A stretch of DNA of 64,000 nucleotides, taken from positions 124,001 through 188,000 of the forward strand of contig NZ_JBEXUX010000011.1 of the NCBI RefSeq assembly GCF_040629175.1, written 5' to 3'. Shown piece by piece: positions 34,161 to 43,039 of the stretch (positions are counted from its first letter, which is position 1; the number at the start of each line of letters is the position of its first letter). The DNA is from Embleya sp040629175. GTDB taxonomy: Bacteria; Actinomycetota; Actinomycetes; Streptomycetales; Streptomycetaceae. The position numbers and the translations under genes were made by a program. The notes below the pieces were generated by a model. That model did not search any database, was not told where the DNA came from, and worked only from the letters and a program-made list of their open reading frames with translations.

Positions 34161-35116
34161 TGAAGGCGGTGCGCAACACCGCCGACGGCATCCGGGTCCT
34201 GGAGGTTCCCGAACCGGCGGACCGCAACGGGGTGCCGCCGGTGGAGGTCACCGTCGTCTCCACCGCCATCTGCGGCAGCGACCTGCACCTGATGGCGATG
34301 GGCCCATCCCCGGTCACCCCCGGCCACGAGTTCGCCGGCCTGCTGCCCGACGGCACCCCCGTCGCGGTGCGCCCGTACCTTCCGTGCGACGCCTGCGACC
34401 AGTGCGCCGCCGGGGCCGGCCAGCTCTGCCGGACCGGCGGCGAACGCCTGCTGGGCGTCGCGATCGACGGCGGCATGGCCGAACGCGTCCGGGTCGATCC
34501 CGGAGCGCTGTTCCCGCTCGTCGACACCTCGGGCGCCGGCGTCGACCCGCGTGACGGCGCCCTCGTCGAACCGCTCGCCGTCGCCCTGCACGGCCTCAAC
34601 CGCGCCGGCGTGACCGCCGGCCGGCGCGTGCTGGTGATCGGCGGCGGCCCGATCGGACTGTGCGCCGTCGCCGCCGCCCGCCACCTCGGCGCCGACGTCG
34701 ACCTGACCGAACCGCGGCCACACCGCGCCGAAGCCGGCGAAGCGCTCGGCGCCCGCATCCGCGCCACCGGCGAATACGACACGGTCCTCGACGCCGCCGC
34801 CGTCCAATCCTCCTTCGACCTGGCGGTCGCCCACCTGCGGCCACGCGGCACCCTCGGCCTGCTGGGCACGTTCTGGACGCCGGTGGCGATGGACTACACG
34901 ACCCAGATGAAAGAGATCACCATCGTCCCCGCCTTCATGTACGGACACCACCACGGCGCACCCGAGTTCGCACAGGCCACCGACATCCTGCGCGCCGTAC
35001 CCGACTTGCCTCGGGTCCTGATCACCCACCGCTTCCCCCTCGACGAAGCCGCCCGCGCCTTCGCCGTCGCCCAGGACCCCGCCGCCGCAGCGATCAAGGT
35101 CGTCCTCGAACCCTGA
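34160..35116 (+). CDS. Zinc-dependent dehydrogenase, threonine-dehydrogenase-like
   Basis: A 318-residue MDR enzyme, somewhat shorter than the usual 340-350. Catalytic zinc ligands lie in CGSDLH and GHEFAG, and a structural zinc set in CDACDQCAAGAGQLC. The Rossmann motif VLVIGGGPIGLCA is at about residue 158. Its ATG overlaps the VOC gene's stop, so translation is coupled; a GTG one codon earlier is an alternative. Likely oxidises the alcohol made or released by the amidohydrolase and VOC enzymes (inference). Confidence 0.9.
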   Translation: MKAVRNTADGIRVLEVPEPADRNGVPPVEVTVVSTAICGSDLHLMAMGPSPVTPGHEFAGLLPDGTPVAVRPYLPCDACDQCAAGAGQLCRTGGERLLGVAIDGGMAERVRVDPGALFPLVDTSGAGVDPRDGALVEPLAVALHGLNRAGVTAGRRVLVIGGGPIGLCAVAAARHLGADVDLTEPRPHRAEAGEALGARIRATGEYDTVLDAAAVQSSFDLAVAHLRPRGTLGLLGTFWTPVAMDYTTQMKEITIVPAFMYGHHHGAPEFAQATDILRAVPDLPRVLITHRFPLDEAARAFAVAQDPAAAAIKVVLEP

Positions 35117-35725
35117 GCGGAACCCCGCACACGCGCCCCCACCCTCACCGGCCACGCGCCTCACGCTCCACGGCCCGCCGCTGCGCCGGGACCGCAACGG
35201 ATGCGGGTCGCCGAGGCTCGGCGTCCGCGTGGCCGGGGGCGGACCGGGCGATCGTGCCCTCGCACCGGAGTGGTCGGGGCGGGCGGGCCAGGCGTCGGTG
35301 ATGGTGTCGGTGTCGGGTCGGTCAGGGTGCGCCACGTCAGGACGGCGGTGCCGCCCATGCGGGTGAGTTCGTAGCGGTCGCCGCGCAGCCGGGCGGCGTG
35401 GGGCGCGGCGGATTCCGTCGGCGTCGCGGTAAGTGTCGGAGACCGTGTACTGGTTGCCGAGCGTGCGCCATTCCGGTGTCGGCGTCCGGGAGCCCACGGC
35501 GGTCGGGACGTGGTGGTCGCTGCGGTGCCGGACGCCTTGGAGGCCGCGACGGGGAGGCCGTAGCCCGACATCGCCTCGGTGGGGGCCGGCACGGTCTCCA
35601 GGGACCGGTAGGCGGCGTACGCGGTTACCGGCAAGGTTTGGTGGTTCGTGTCTGCACCGGGTTCGGGGTTCCGTGTGTCCGGTGGGGTGGGTGTCGGGTT
35701 TCCGGGCTGTGCCAAGTGTGTTCGG
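35117..35725 (-). pseudogene. Region with a possible broken gene
   Basis: No intact gene fits these 600 bases. On the minus strand one frame reads VTAYAAYRSLETVPAPTEAM, another PEWRTLGNQYTVSDTYRDAD, and the first again GDRYELTRMGGTAVLTWR. Switching between frames gives a plausible continuous protein, so this may be a frameshifted gene downstream of the membrane protein at 35726. No family could be named. Treat as a hint only. Confidence 0.25.
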
Positions 35726-37360
35726 TCATGGGGCGGGTTCCACGGCGTGCAGGACTGTTCGGTCCTCGTTCCCGGTGAGCAGGAGCGCGCGGCCGGTGTT
35801 GACGGCCCAGGGGACGGCGGTGTGGTCCGGCATCGTGAGGGCGCCGCGGACGGTCAACGCGACGGGGTGGCCCTCGCGGGTGCCGTAGACGCGATCGCCG
35901 GCGACGGAGCGGGCGACGGCGCCCGGGGTGACCGACGCGCGTCCTTCGGCGAGGTCGACGACGACGGGTCCCAGGGCCGCGAGGGGGCCGTCGTCGGAGC
36001 GGATCCAGGTGTTCGAGAGGGATCCGGCGGGGGCGTCGGCGTGGGCGAGTACCCGGCCGGAGGAGGAGTCGTGGACGGCGAGTGTCTCGGTGTCGTCCCG
36101 GGGCCCGGACCACACGACGGCGACCGACCCGTGTCCGCCGCCGGCCACGCGGAGCATGCGCGCGCCGGGGTGCGGCGGGACCGGGGCGACCCCGCGTGTC
36201 GTGCCGTCGAAGCCGAGCAGTTCCCAGGGTCCGACGGCGCGTCCCGCGAGGACGTGCGTGGCGTCGGCGGCCATCGCGACGGTTCCGGGGGGCACCCGGA
36301 CGGGGGCGAGGACGCCGCCGCGCAGCGCGGCGGCCGATCCGTCGGGTCCGGTCACCAGGGGGAGGGCGCCGGCGTAGCTGACGCGGGCGCCGGGCGCGAG
36401 CGCGACGGTGTCGGGCGGGCTCCAGGGGCGGGGGCCGCCATGTCTGGGCCACACCACGAGTCCGTCCCGGGTCTCGGCGACGAGTACCGGCGCGGTCGGG
36501 TCGCCGGTGGCGTGGAGCGCGAGATGGCCCGCCGGCAGCGGTTCGCCGGCTTCCTCGATCCGCCCGTCTCGGGGATCGAGGAGGGCGACGCGACGGTCCG
36601 GCGTGAGTACGGCCAGGACGTTCCCGAGCGCGGCCACGCTCGGGCGGCCGGCTCCCGGCGGTGCGATCGACCGCGTCCAGGCGGACGTTCGTTGCCAGCC
36701 GGCCGGGGAGGTGAATGCGGCGGTCTCGGCACGCGAGGTCGTGCCCGGTCCGGGGTCGGCGGGTTCGTCGTCCGGCCACGCCAGGACCGCGGCGACCGTG
36801 ACCGCCGCGGCGATCGCGAGGCCGATCGCGGCCGGGGTGACGCGGGGGAGGGACCGGGTCGCACGCCGCCGTGCGCGACCGGGGCGCGCGGGCGTGGTCG
36901 AGGGTGGCCGCCCGGTGGGCGGCGGGGCGGTCTCGGGCGGGTCCGGCGTCTCGTACGGATCGTGTTCGTGGGTGAGGTGTCCGTCGGGGTCGGCCCGTTG
37001 CCCGTCGAACTCGTCGTCGTCGGTCGCCGCGGCGTCCTCCCCGAACGTCGGGGCGTGCGCCTGGTCGTCGGGGGCCTCGTCGTCGGGTTCGGGATCGGGA
37101 TGGGGTTCGGCCAGGAACGTGAGCGTCCCGTCCGGGTCGACGAGGAGTGGGTAGTGCGTGCCGTCCGGATCGATGTCGATCGCGCGTACGGGCCGGTCGA
37201 GGAGGGAGGCGGTGAAGCGCACCTCGTCGATGGCGGCGTGCCGGGCCTGCGTCCCCTCGGGAACGTGGACGGGCGTGCCGTCCACGGTCGCTGTGCCGTC
37301 CTGGGGGTACTCGATGACGAACAAGGGCGTGGCCGGGACGGCGGAGGCGTGGGTGGTCAA
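35726..37360 (-). CDS. Single-pass membrane protein with cytoplasmic domain and propeller-like outer domain
   Basis: About 544 residues in three parts. A soluble N-terminal domain of about 85 residues (FVIEYPQDGTATVDGTPVHV to GTLTFLAEP) is followed by an acidic, proline-rich linker. A membrane helix then follows (AAIGLAIAAAVTVAAVLAWP, about residue 185-205). The outer part of about 330 residues has repeated strand blocks (VLAVLTPDRRVALLDPRDG, VLVAETRDGLVVWP) suggestive of a beta-propeller. No family is recognised. TTG at 37360 is preferred for its GGGAGA site; the ATG at 37408 lacks one. The plan suits a sensor that reads outside conditions, or an envelope-complex subunit. Confidence 0.72.
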   Translation of the reverse strand: MTTHASAVPATPLFVIEYPQDGTATVDGTPVHVPEGTQARHAAIDEVRFTASLLDRPVRAIDIDPDGTHYPLLVDPDGTLTFLAEPHPDPEPDDEAPDDQAHAPTFGEDAAATDDDEFDGQRADPDGHLTHEHDPYETPDPPETAPPPTGRPPSTTPARPGRARRRATRSLPRVTPAAIGLAIAAAVTVAAVLAWPDDEPADPGPGTTSRAETAAFTSPAGWQRTSAWTRSIAPPGAGRPSVAALGNVLAVLTPDRRVALLDPRDGRIEEAGEPLPAGHLALHATGDPTAPVLVAETRDGLVVWPRHGGPRPWSPPDTVALAPGARVSYAGALPLVTGPDGSAAALRGGVLAPVRVPPGTVAMAADATHVLAGRAVGPWELLGFDGTTRGVAPVPPHPGARMLRVAGGGHGSVAVVWSGPRDDTETLAVHDSSSGRVLAHADAPAGSLSNTWIRSDDGPLAALGPVVVDLAEGRASVTPGAVARSVAGDRVYGTREGHPVALTVRGALTMPDHTAVPWAVNTGRALLLTGNEDRTVLHAVEPAP

Positions 37361-37417
37361 CGGTTCTCCCGCGTTCTCGGGCGATTGGGGCGGGTGCGGT
37401 CGTGGCATGGGCGAGGC

Positions 37418-37471
37418 CCGGACGGCGCGCGGGTGGCCCGGCGGGGGCCGGACGGCGCGCGGGTGGCCCGG
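37418..37471. repeat. Two 24-bp direct repeats, period 30
   Basis: CCGGACGGCGCGCGGG followed by TGGCCCGG occurs at 37418-37441 and 37448-37471. It lies just upstream of the membrane protein's likely start, so it falls in its leader or promoter region. Confidence 0.75.
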
Positions 37472-38107
37472 ATCGGAAGGCCGCCCCGCGCGGACTGCGG
37501 CGCCTGACGTCCCGGCGCGCGGGGGCTTCGCCTTCGTGGGGCGGGACGCGTACGGGGCCGCGGGGCATCGCGCCGGGTCCGGCCGGGTGGCGGTTGTTCC
37601 GGTCGGACGTGTTCGGGACCGTCCCGCGCGTCGACGCCCCCGTCCGACGTCTTCGGTCCGACGTCCCGGGGGGAGACGGGGTCCGACCCCGCGACCAGGA
37701 CGATCCTCTCGGCCACGGTCGGCTCCTCGCTGTCGTCGATCGAGTGGTCCCGGCCCTCGGCTCCCGCACCGTCGGCGCCCGCGCCTCTCGCGATACCGGT
37801 TCAACGAGCGGCCCACGCCCCGGCAACGGATCGGTCGCCCGATCGCGTTGGCGACGACACCGAACGGCCGGCCCGCCGCGCCCGCCCCGCGCCGAAAGAC
37901 GCCCGAGCCCCGACCCCGAACCCCGACCCCGAATCCGTCGACACCACGCCGCCGATTCCGTGTCCGTCGACGTCGCACCGCCGACCCCGTGAACCATCCA
38001 CCGCGATCCGCGACTCGCCCCGTGAGGCCACCACGGCACCCGAGTGACTCCCCGAGCGTCCGCGCGTTACCCCCTACGGGACAGACCTCGTGCTCACGGA
38101 GGAATAC

Positions 38108-38554
38108 GTGCATATCACCCGACCGGCCGCCGCGACGGCTCTCCTGCTCCTGCTCCTGGCCGCCTGTGACACCGCGCCGGCCACCGGCCCCACCCAAGCC
38201 CTCGATCCCGCCCTGGCCGCGAACAGCGCGCCTCTCCCCGACGCCGGCACACCCCGGCTCCCGCCACCCGCCACCCTCCCCCTCGGCCCGACCGGCCCCG
38301 CGACACCCCCGCCCCCGGCGCCGTCCACCACGCCGCCCGACCCGCGCGGGGACACCCGACCGGCCGGATCCCCCCAGCCGCCCCGCGGATCCGGCACCTC
38401 GGGCCGTGTCGACCGTCCCCCCACACGACCCGACCGCGTCACCTCCCGACCGGACGCGGTCGACCCCTGGGCCGCCTGCGGCTTCGGAGTCCGCTTCGCC
38501 GGCGGCAAGGACGATTCCCCCCAGGCCCGCATCTGCCGCCCCAACCACGGCTGA
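38108..38554 (+). CDS. Proline-rich lipoprotein
   Basis: A 148-residue protein from GTG 38108, placed 5 bases after GGAGG. The N-terminus (HITRPAAATALLLLLLAAC) is a lipoprotein signal with lipobox L-A-A-C; the mature N-terminus is the cysteine followed by DT. The next 100 residues are Pro/Thr/Ser/Gly-rich and probably unstructured, ending in a small patch with two cysteines (WAACGFGVRF and ARICRP) that may be a tiny domain. The earlier GTG would break the signal. It is divergent from the membrane protein at 35726. Unknown role at the cell surface. Confidence 0.75.
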   Translation: MHITRPAAATALLLLLLAACDTAPATGPTQALDPALAANSAPLPDAGTPRLPPPATLPLGPTGPATPPPPAPSTTPPDPRGDTRPAGSPQPPRGSGTSGRVDRPPTRPDRVTSRPDAVDPWAACGFGVRFAGGKDDSPQARICRPNHG

Positions 38555-38580
38555 CTCCCCCCGAACGACGCCCGGCACCC

Positions 38581-38730
38581 ATCCGAACACTCGATCCGGC
38601 CGCCATCGACCGCTACGGAGACCGCCTCGACATCGTCCCCGTCGACCTCGGCAGCCACCACTTCCCGGTCGAGTCCCCCCAAGCCACGGCGAAACTCCTG
38701 ACGGCCATCCGCAACCGACGCGACCTCGGT
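38581..38730 (+). pseudogene. Possible C-terminal relic of an alpha/beta hydrolase
   Basis: A frame reads IDRYGDRLDIVPVDLGSHHF followed by PVESPQATAKLLTAI. The pattern (strand, then G-x-H-F-P-x-E-x-P, then the last helix) is that of the catalytic-histidine end of alpha/beta hydrolases. No start or nucleophile region remains. About 400 further bases to 39136 hold nothing I can support. Confidence 0.35.
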
Positions 38731-39136
38731 GTGGGCCGTGGCCGATCCACGGCCCGCATCGCCCACGGCTCACGGCCCGACCCGGACGGCAGTGTCGAAC
38801 CAATCACCGGTCACGGATCCCAATCGGCCCTGCCGACCGGCCACTTCACCCGCAAGGTAAAGAGTTCGACCGTGCCCAGCCCGCTGCGCCGGCGGAACGT
38901 CACCATCCCCAACCGGGTGTCGCACCGTCCCCGGAATGCAACCGCAGGCCGCCCGCAGGAAGGACGCACACCAACTCCCCTGGACGGGGGCCGGGCGGAA
39001 CGGTTCCCTGGGTGCGGACGACGGCGGCCGGCAGGCCCTCGCGCCGTCGGTGATTCCCTTCGGCGACCTGAACGCACCCCGCCAGGCCGACCACACCGAC
39101 ATCGACGAGATGGTCCAGGCGTTCGCCCGGGACGGG

Positions 39137-39616
39137 TCAGCGGGTGCGTTCGTAGTGGCGGCGTGCCTTTTCGCGGTTGCCGCAGGCGGCCATCGAGCAC
39201 CAGCGGGCGCGGTTGGCGCGGCTGCGATCGAGCAGGAACAGTTGGCACTCGTCATTGGCGCAGGCGCGTAGCCGGCCGGGCAGTTGCTTCTCGGCGGCGG
39301 CCCAGGCGAGAACGACCTCGACGGCCAGGCGGGCGTGCGGGGGAGTCTTGACGGTCCATTCAAGACCATCCGAAGTGAGTTCCGGGACCTGGTGGACGCC
39401 TTCGAGCAGCGGGCGCAATGCGGTGGGCGGGCTGTCTCCGCGCACTACGTCCCGCAGGATGTCCCGCGTTTCACGCAGCAGCGCCAATTCCGCGAGGCTG
39501 CCTTCGCCGTCATGCTCCCGCGCCCAGCGTCTGCCTCCGGCCGGATCGCCGAGCGCGTCCTGTTCCTCGCCGTTGACCAGTGGCCTGCTGTTGAGCAGGT
39601 CCAGCAGCGTGTCCAT
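39137..39616 (-). CDS. CGNR zinc-finger (ABATE-domain) regulator
   Basis: A 159-residue protein. The N-terminal part (about 1-105) is the helical ABATE-like domain, beginning MDTLLDLLNSRPLVNG. The end is the CGNR zinc finger: LRACANDECQLFLLDRS then RWCSMAACGNREKARRHYER, with four cysteines for zinc and the defining CGNR motif. These proteins are thought to be stress-linked DNA-binding regulators. It is divergent from an alpha/beta hydrolase, and the 109 bases between them hold two copies of an inverted repeat. Start at ATG 39616. Confidence 0.9.
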   Translation of the reverse strand: MDTLLDLLNSRPLVNGEEQDALGDPAGGRRWAREHDGEGSLAELALLRETRDILRDVVRGDSPPTALRPLLEGVHQVPELTSDGLEWTVKTPPHARLAVEVVLAWAAAEKQLPGRLRACANDECQLFLLDRSRANRARWCSMAACGNREKARRHYERTR

Positions 39617-39636
39617 CGGGTGCCGCTTCCTTCCGA

Positions 39637-39666
39637 CTAACCAGATCGAGTCGTTTGACAGGTTAG
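39637..39666. promoter_or_regulatory. Operator copy 1, CTAACC-N18-GGTTAG
   Basis: A 30-bp element with CTAACC at 39637 and GGTTAG at 39661. A TTGACA -35-like box lies inside it at 39655-39660. Same architecture and shared interior bases (GATC, AG, CGT) as the copy at 39693. Confidence 0.6.
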
Positions 39667-39692
39667 TTTACTCGTGCTTGCATGACGAGAAG

Positions 39693-39722
39693 CTAACCGG
39701 ATCAAGCACGTGAAGGGGTTAG
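39693..39722. promoter_or_regulatory. Operator copy 2, CTAACC-N18-GGTTAG
   Basis: CTAACC at 39693 and GGTTAG at 39717. It ends 3 bases before the hydrolase ATG and covers its ribosome site (GAAGGGG), so a bound protein would block the start of the gene. Confidence 0.6.
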
Positions 39723-39725
39723 AGA

Positions 39726-40592
39726 ATGCGCTCGGTGCACCACCGGACCGCCACCGTCGACGGCCATGAGATCTTCTACCGCGAAGCCGGCGCCGCAGAC
39801 GCCCCCGCGATCGTCCTGCTGCACGGCTACCCGACCAGCTCGTTCATGTTCCGCGAACTCATCCCGCTGCTGGCCGACGACTACCACGTCATCGCGCCGG
39901 ACCACCTCGGCTTCGGCCACTCCGACGCCCCCCTCGTCGAGGACTTCACCTACACCTTCGACGCCCTCACCGAACTCACCTCCGGACTGCTCGACCAGCT
40001 GGGCCTGGACCGCTACGCCCTCTACGTCCAGGACTACGGCGCCCCCATCGGATGGCGCCTCGCGCTCAAGCACCCCGAACGCATCTCCGCCCTCGTCACC
40101 CAGAACGGCAACGGCTACGAGGACGGTTTCGTCGAGTCGTTCTGGACCGACGTCTGGGCCTACGGGGCGAACCCCGGTCCCGACACCGAACCCGCCGTTC
40201 GCGCCGCGCTGAGCCTCGACGCCATTCGATGGCAGTACGTGCACGGTGTGCCCGATCCGAGCCTGGTCAGCCCGGACACCTGGGAGCACGACTTCGCCCT
40301 CGTCTCCCGCGAGGGCAACGACGAGATCCAACTGGCGCTGTTCCGCGACTACCGGAACAACCGCCCGCTCTACCCGCTGCTGCACGAATTCCTGCGTGCC
40401 GGCGAGGTCCCGGTGCTCGCGGTGTGGGGCCGCAACGACGAAATCTTCGGCCCGGCGGGCGCGCGGGCCTTCGCCCGGGACGCCAAGGACGCGGAGGTGC
40501 ATCTGGTCGACGGCGGTCACTTCCTGCTGGAGAGCCACCTGGACGTCGTTGCGGGTTACCTGCACGGCTTCCTCGGGCGGGTGCTGCGATGA
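39726..40592 (+). CDS. Alpha/beta hydrolase with aspartate nucleophile (dehalogenase/epoxide hydrolase type)
   Basis: A 288-residue soluble hydrolase. The oxyanion loop is HGYPTSSF at 33-40. The nucleophile elbow is VQDYGAPIG with D103, which marks the haloalkane dehalogenase, haloacetate dehalogenase and epoxide hydrolase branch rather than serine esterases. Catalytic histidine is H265 in GGHFLLES, with the acid probably in WGRNDEIFG. A cap domain with many tryptophans and tyrosines lies between. It is regulated from two operator-like repeats and divergent from the CGNR gene. The natural substrate may be a halogenated or epoxide compound (inference). Confidence 0.9.
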   Translation: MRSVHHRTATVDGHEIFYREAGAADAPAIVLLHGYPTSSFMFRELIPLLADDYHVIAPDHLGFGHSDAPLVEDFTYTFDALTELTSGLLDQLGLDRYALYVQDYGAPIGWRLALKHPERISALVTQNGNGYEDGFVESFWTDVWAYGANPGPDTEPAVRAALSLDAIRWQYVHGVPDPSLVSPDTWEHDFALVSREGNDEIQLALFRDYRNNRPLYPLLHEFLRAGEVPVLAVWGRNDEIFGPAGARAFARDAKDAEVHLVDGGHFLLESHLDVVAGYLHGFLGRVLR

Positions 40593-40686
40593 GAGCCCGG
40601 TGGGGCCGCATCGGATACCGGGCGAAGCACCCGGCCGCCGGTGGACCCGCACGGGCCGCACCGGCCGCAGGGGTGATCGGTTCCGT

Positions 40687-41235
40687 TCAGTTCTGTTCCA
40701 GGACGAATACGGCGCTGGTTTCCGGTGCCAGGGCCTCGAAGACGTGGGGGATGTCGCCGCGGTAGCTCACGTAGTCGCCGACGTCGAGTTCGACGGCCTG
40801 GTCGAGAGGCCCTGCCATCGCGCGTCCGGCGGTGAGGACGACGTGTTCGATCGTTCCCGGCAGGTGCGGTGAGGACCGGCGGGCTCTGCCGGGTTCGGCG
40901 CGGATCCGGTAGATGTCGCACTGCGCTTCCGGCGCGCAGGATGCGAGCAGTGTGGCCGTGTAGTCGGATTCCTCCGCGTGGGTGGGGCTCCCCTCGTCGG
41001 CGCGCAGGATGCGGATGGCGGGGCGCGGCGGTGTGACCAGCCGGCTGAACGGGACGCCGAGCGCCACGCTGAGCGCCCATACGGTCTCCACTCCCGGATT
41101 GCCCGTACCGGCCTCCAGTTGCGACACGGTGGCCTTGCTCAGACCTGCGAGGCGGGCGAGTTCGCTCAGTGACAGCCCCCTGCGCTGTCGCTCGCTGCGA
41201 ACCGCGGCCGAAATCGCTGCGACGGGTGATGCCAT
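40687..41235 (-). CDS. XRE-family regulator with cupin domain
   Basis: A 182-residue repressor. Residues about 9-66 form the helix-turn-helix (RSERQRRGLSLSELARLAGL, then SKATVSQLEAGTGNPGVETV). Residues about 105-180 form a small cupin barrel with IEHVVLTAGRAMAG, VELDVGDYVSYRGDIPHVFEAL, which senses a ligand. The ATG at 41235 is preceded by a GGAG. It is divergent from a ThDP enzyme gene, and a 28-bp mirror-symmetric operator lies between them. It converges on the alpha/beta hydrolase gene. Confidence 0.92.
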   Translation of the reverse strand: MASPVAAISAAVRSERQRRGLSLSELARLAGLSKATVSQLEAGTGNPGVETVWALSVALGVPFSRLVTPPRPAIRILRADEGSPTHAEESDYTATLLASCAPEAQCDIYRIRAEPGRARRSSPHLPGTIEHVVLTAGRAMAGPLDQAVELDVGDYVSYRGDIPHVFEALAPETSAVFVLEQN

Positions 41236-41295
41236 GGGGGACGACTCCAGAGGCTTGTGGGTTCGACGCCGGCGTGGCCAGTGGCCCGGCATCGT

Positions 41296-41323
41296 CCGAA
41301 CGTTCGCTGTGGCGAACGTTCGG
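41296..41323. promoter_or_regulatory. 28-bp symmetric operator, two CGAACGTTCG palindromes
   Basis: CCGAACGTTCGC at 41296-41307 and its exact complement GCGAACGTTCGG at 41312-41323 around the spacer TGTG. Each half is itself a palindrome (CGAACGTTCG), centres 16 bp apart. TACAGT at 41335-41340 looks like a -10, so the second half would cover the -35 of the ThDP gene. Confidence 0.75.
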
Positions 41324-41410
41324 GCGAAAAAATGTACAGTGATTCTGTCCGATCGGCAGCCGGAACGGGCGATCGATGGACCCCTGGACAGGACACGGAA
41401 AGGAGCAACG

Positions 41411-43024
41411 GTGCAAGGGACGAGCGGAGCGCACGCGTTGGTGCGTACGTTGGTGGACAGCGATGTGCGGGTTTGTTTTGCGAACCCGGGCACGTCCGAG
41501 ATGCATTTCGTGGCCGCGCTGGACGCCCTGCCGCAGATGCGCGGGGTGCTGTGTCTCTTCGAGGGAGTCGCCACCGGCGCGGCCGACGGATACGGACGGA
41601 TGACGGGGCGCCCGGCCGCGACGCTCCTGCATCTCGGGCCCGGGTTGGCCAACGGACTCGCCAACCTGCACAACGCCCGCCGTGCGAACACCCCGGTGGT
41701 GAATGTCGTGGGCGATCACGCCATCGACCACAAGCCTCTGGATTCCCTGCTGGAGTCGGACATCGACGCGCTCGCCGGCACGGTCTCCACCTGGGTGCGG
41801 CGTTCCACGACCACCGAGGCGCTCGGCGCCGACGCGGCCGACGCGGTCGCGGCGGCGCTGACCTGCTTCGACGGCGCCGAGGAGGTCGGACGGGGCTCCT
41901 CCCGAACCGGTACGTCCGGGTCCGTCTCGACCCTCATCGCCCCGGCGAACCTGTCCTGGTCGGCGGGAGGCCGACCGGCTCGGCCGGTGAAGATACCCGC
42001 GCCCCCCGCGCCTTCCGAAGAGCACGTGCGGTCCATCGCGAGGCTGCTGCGCTCGGGAGAATCGTGCGTACTCCTGCTGGACGGTGCAGCGTTGAGCGAG
42101 CGGGGACTGCGCGCGGCGAGCCGGATCGAGCACGCCACCGGCGCGCGGTTGCTCTCGCGGAACTGGGCCGCCCGCCAACGCCGAGGCGCGGGGGTGCCAC
42201 TCGTCGAGCCCCTCGCGTACCGAGGCGAACAGATCACCGTGCAACTTCGGGACGCACAACACCTCGTCCTGTGCGGTGCGCGTACGCCGGTGACCTCGTT
42301 CGCCTACCCCGACCGCAGCAGTCTGCCGACGCCCCCCGATACCCGGGTGCACGTCCTGGCCGAGGACGGAGGCGCCGACGCCGTACTCGCGCTGGACATG
42401 CTGGCCGACCATGTCGCGCCAGGCATCGAGCCGGTCCTCGCCCCGCTGTCGCCGCCGCCACTGCCGCGCGGCGAGCTGACCGTCGACAACTGGACGGCGG
42501 TCATCGGCGCCCTGCTTCCCCACGACGCCATCGTCTGCGACGAGTCCATCACGGCGGGCATGGCCACACTCCAGCCGGCGACCGCCTGCTCACCGCCCCA
42601 CGACATGCTGGGATTGACCGGTCTGTCGATCGGACAGGGACTGCCCTCGGCCACCGGGGCGGCGATCGCCTGCCCCGACCGCCCCGTGATCTGCCTCCAG
42701 GCCGACGGCAGTGCCATGTACACCCTGTCCGCCCTGTGGAGCCACGCCCGGGAAAACCTCGACATCACGACCGTGATCCTCAACAACAGCTCCTACGCGA
42801 TCCTGCGCGCCGAACTGGAACGCGTCGGTGCCACCGCCGAGGCGTCCGCCCAACTCTTCGACCTGTCGCGCCCGGATCTGGACTTCGTCTCCCTCGCCAA
42901 CGGCATGGGCGTGCCCGCAGGCCGCGCCAGGACCGCCGAGGAACTGGCCCGGCAGTTCCGTCGGGCCCTGTCCGAACCCGGCCCCCACCTCATCGAGGCC
43001 GTGCTGCCGCCGCGCGCCGGCTGA
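41411..43024 (+). CDS. Thiamine-diphosphate enzyme, acetolactate synthase/benzoylformate decarboxylase-like
   Basis: A 537-residue three-domain ThDP enzyme. Catalytic E51 is in LFEGVATGAADGYGR at the end of the Pyr domain. The middle domain (about 195-330) carries the FAD- or ADP-like fold. The PP domain has the metal-ThDP motif starting QADGSAMYTL and ending about 28 residues later at LNNSSY, matching GDG...NN. The GTG at 41411 follows AAGGAGCAAC. Family members join or cleave 2-oxo acids; the close annotation 'acetolactate synthase large subunit' is used for many orphan decarboxylases. No small subunit is nearby, so a decarboxylase is more likely than isoleucine biosynthesis. Confidence 0.9.
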   Translation: MQGTSGAHALVRTLVDSDVRVCFANPGTSEMHFVAALDALPQMRGVLCLFEGVATGAADGYGRMTGRPAATLLHLGPGLANGLANLHNARRANTPVVNVVGDHAIDHKPLDSLLESDIDALAGTVSTWVRRSTTTEALGADAADAVAAALTCFDGAEEVGRGSSRTGTSGSVSTLIAPANLSWSAGGRPARPVKIPAPPAPSEEHVRSIARLLRSGESCVLLLDGAALSERGLRAASRIEHATGARLLSRNWAARQRRGAGVPLVEPLAYRGEQITVQLRDAQHLVLCGARTPVTSFAYPDRSSLPTPPDTRVHVLAEDGGADAVLALDMLADHVAPGIEPVLAPLSPPPLPRGELTVDNWTAVIGALLPHDAIVCDESITAGMATLQPATACSPPHDMLGLTGLSIGQGLPSATGAAIACPDRPVICLQADGSAMYTLSALWSHARENLDITTVILNNSSYAILRAELERVGATAEASAQLFDLSRPDLDFVSLANGMGVPAGRARTAEELARQFRRALSEPGPHLIEAVLPPRAG

Positions 43025-43039
43025 GGGAGTGAGCGGCTG

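Noticed and set aside
41331..41345. TGTACA near the ThDP gene as a sixth GntR-regulon site
   Set aside because: It lacks the ATTTGTG or CCTG flanks and overlaps a better-fitting -10 element; the local XRE operator explains the region.
41411..43024. Isoleucine/valine biosynthesis acetolactate synthase (ilvB)
   Set aside because: No regulatory subunit or reductoisomerase nearby, and it is paired with a dedicated XRE-cupin regulator, which suggests a catabolic or specialised enzyme.
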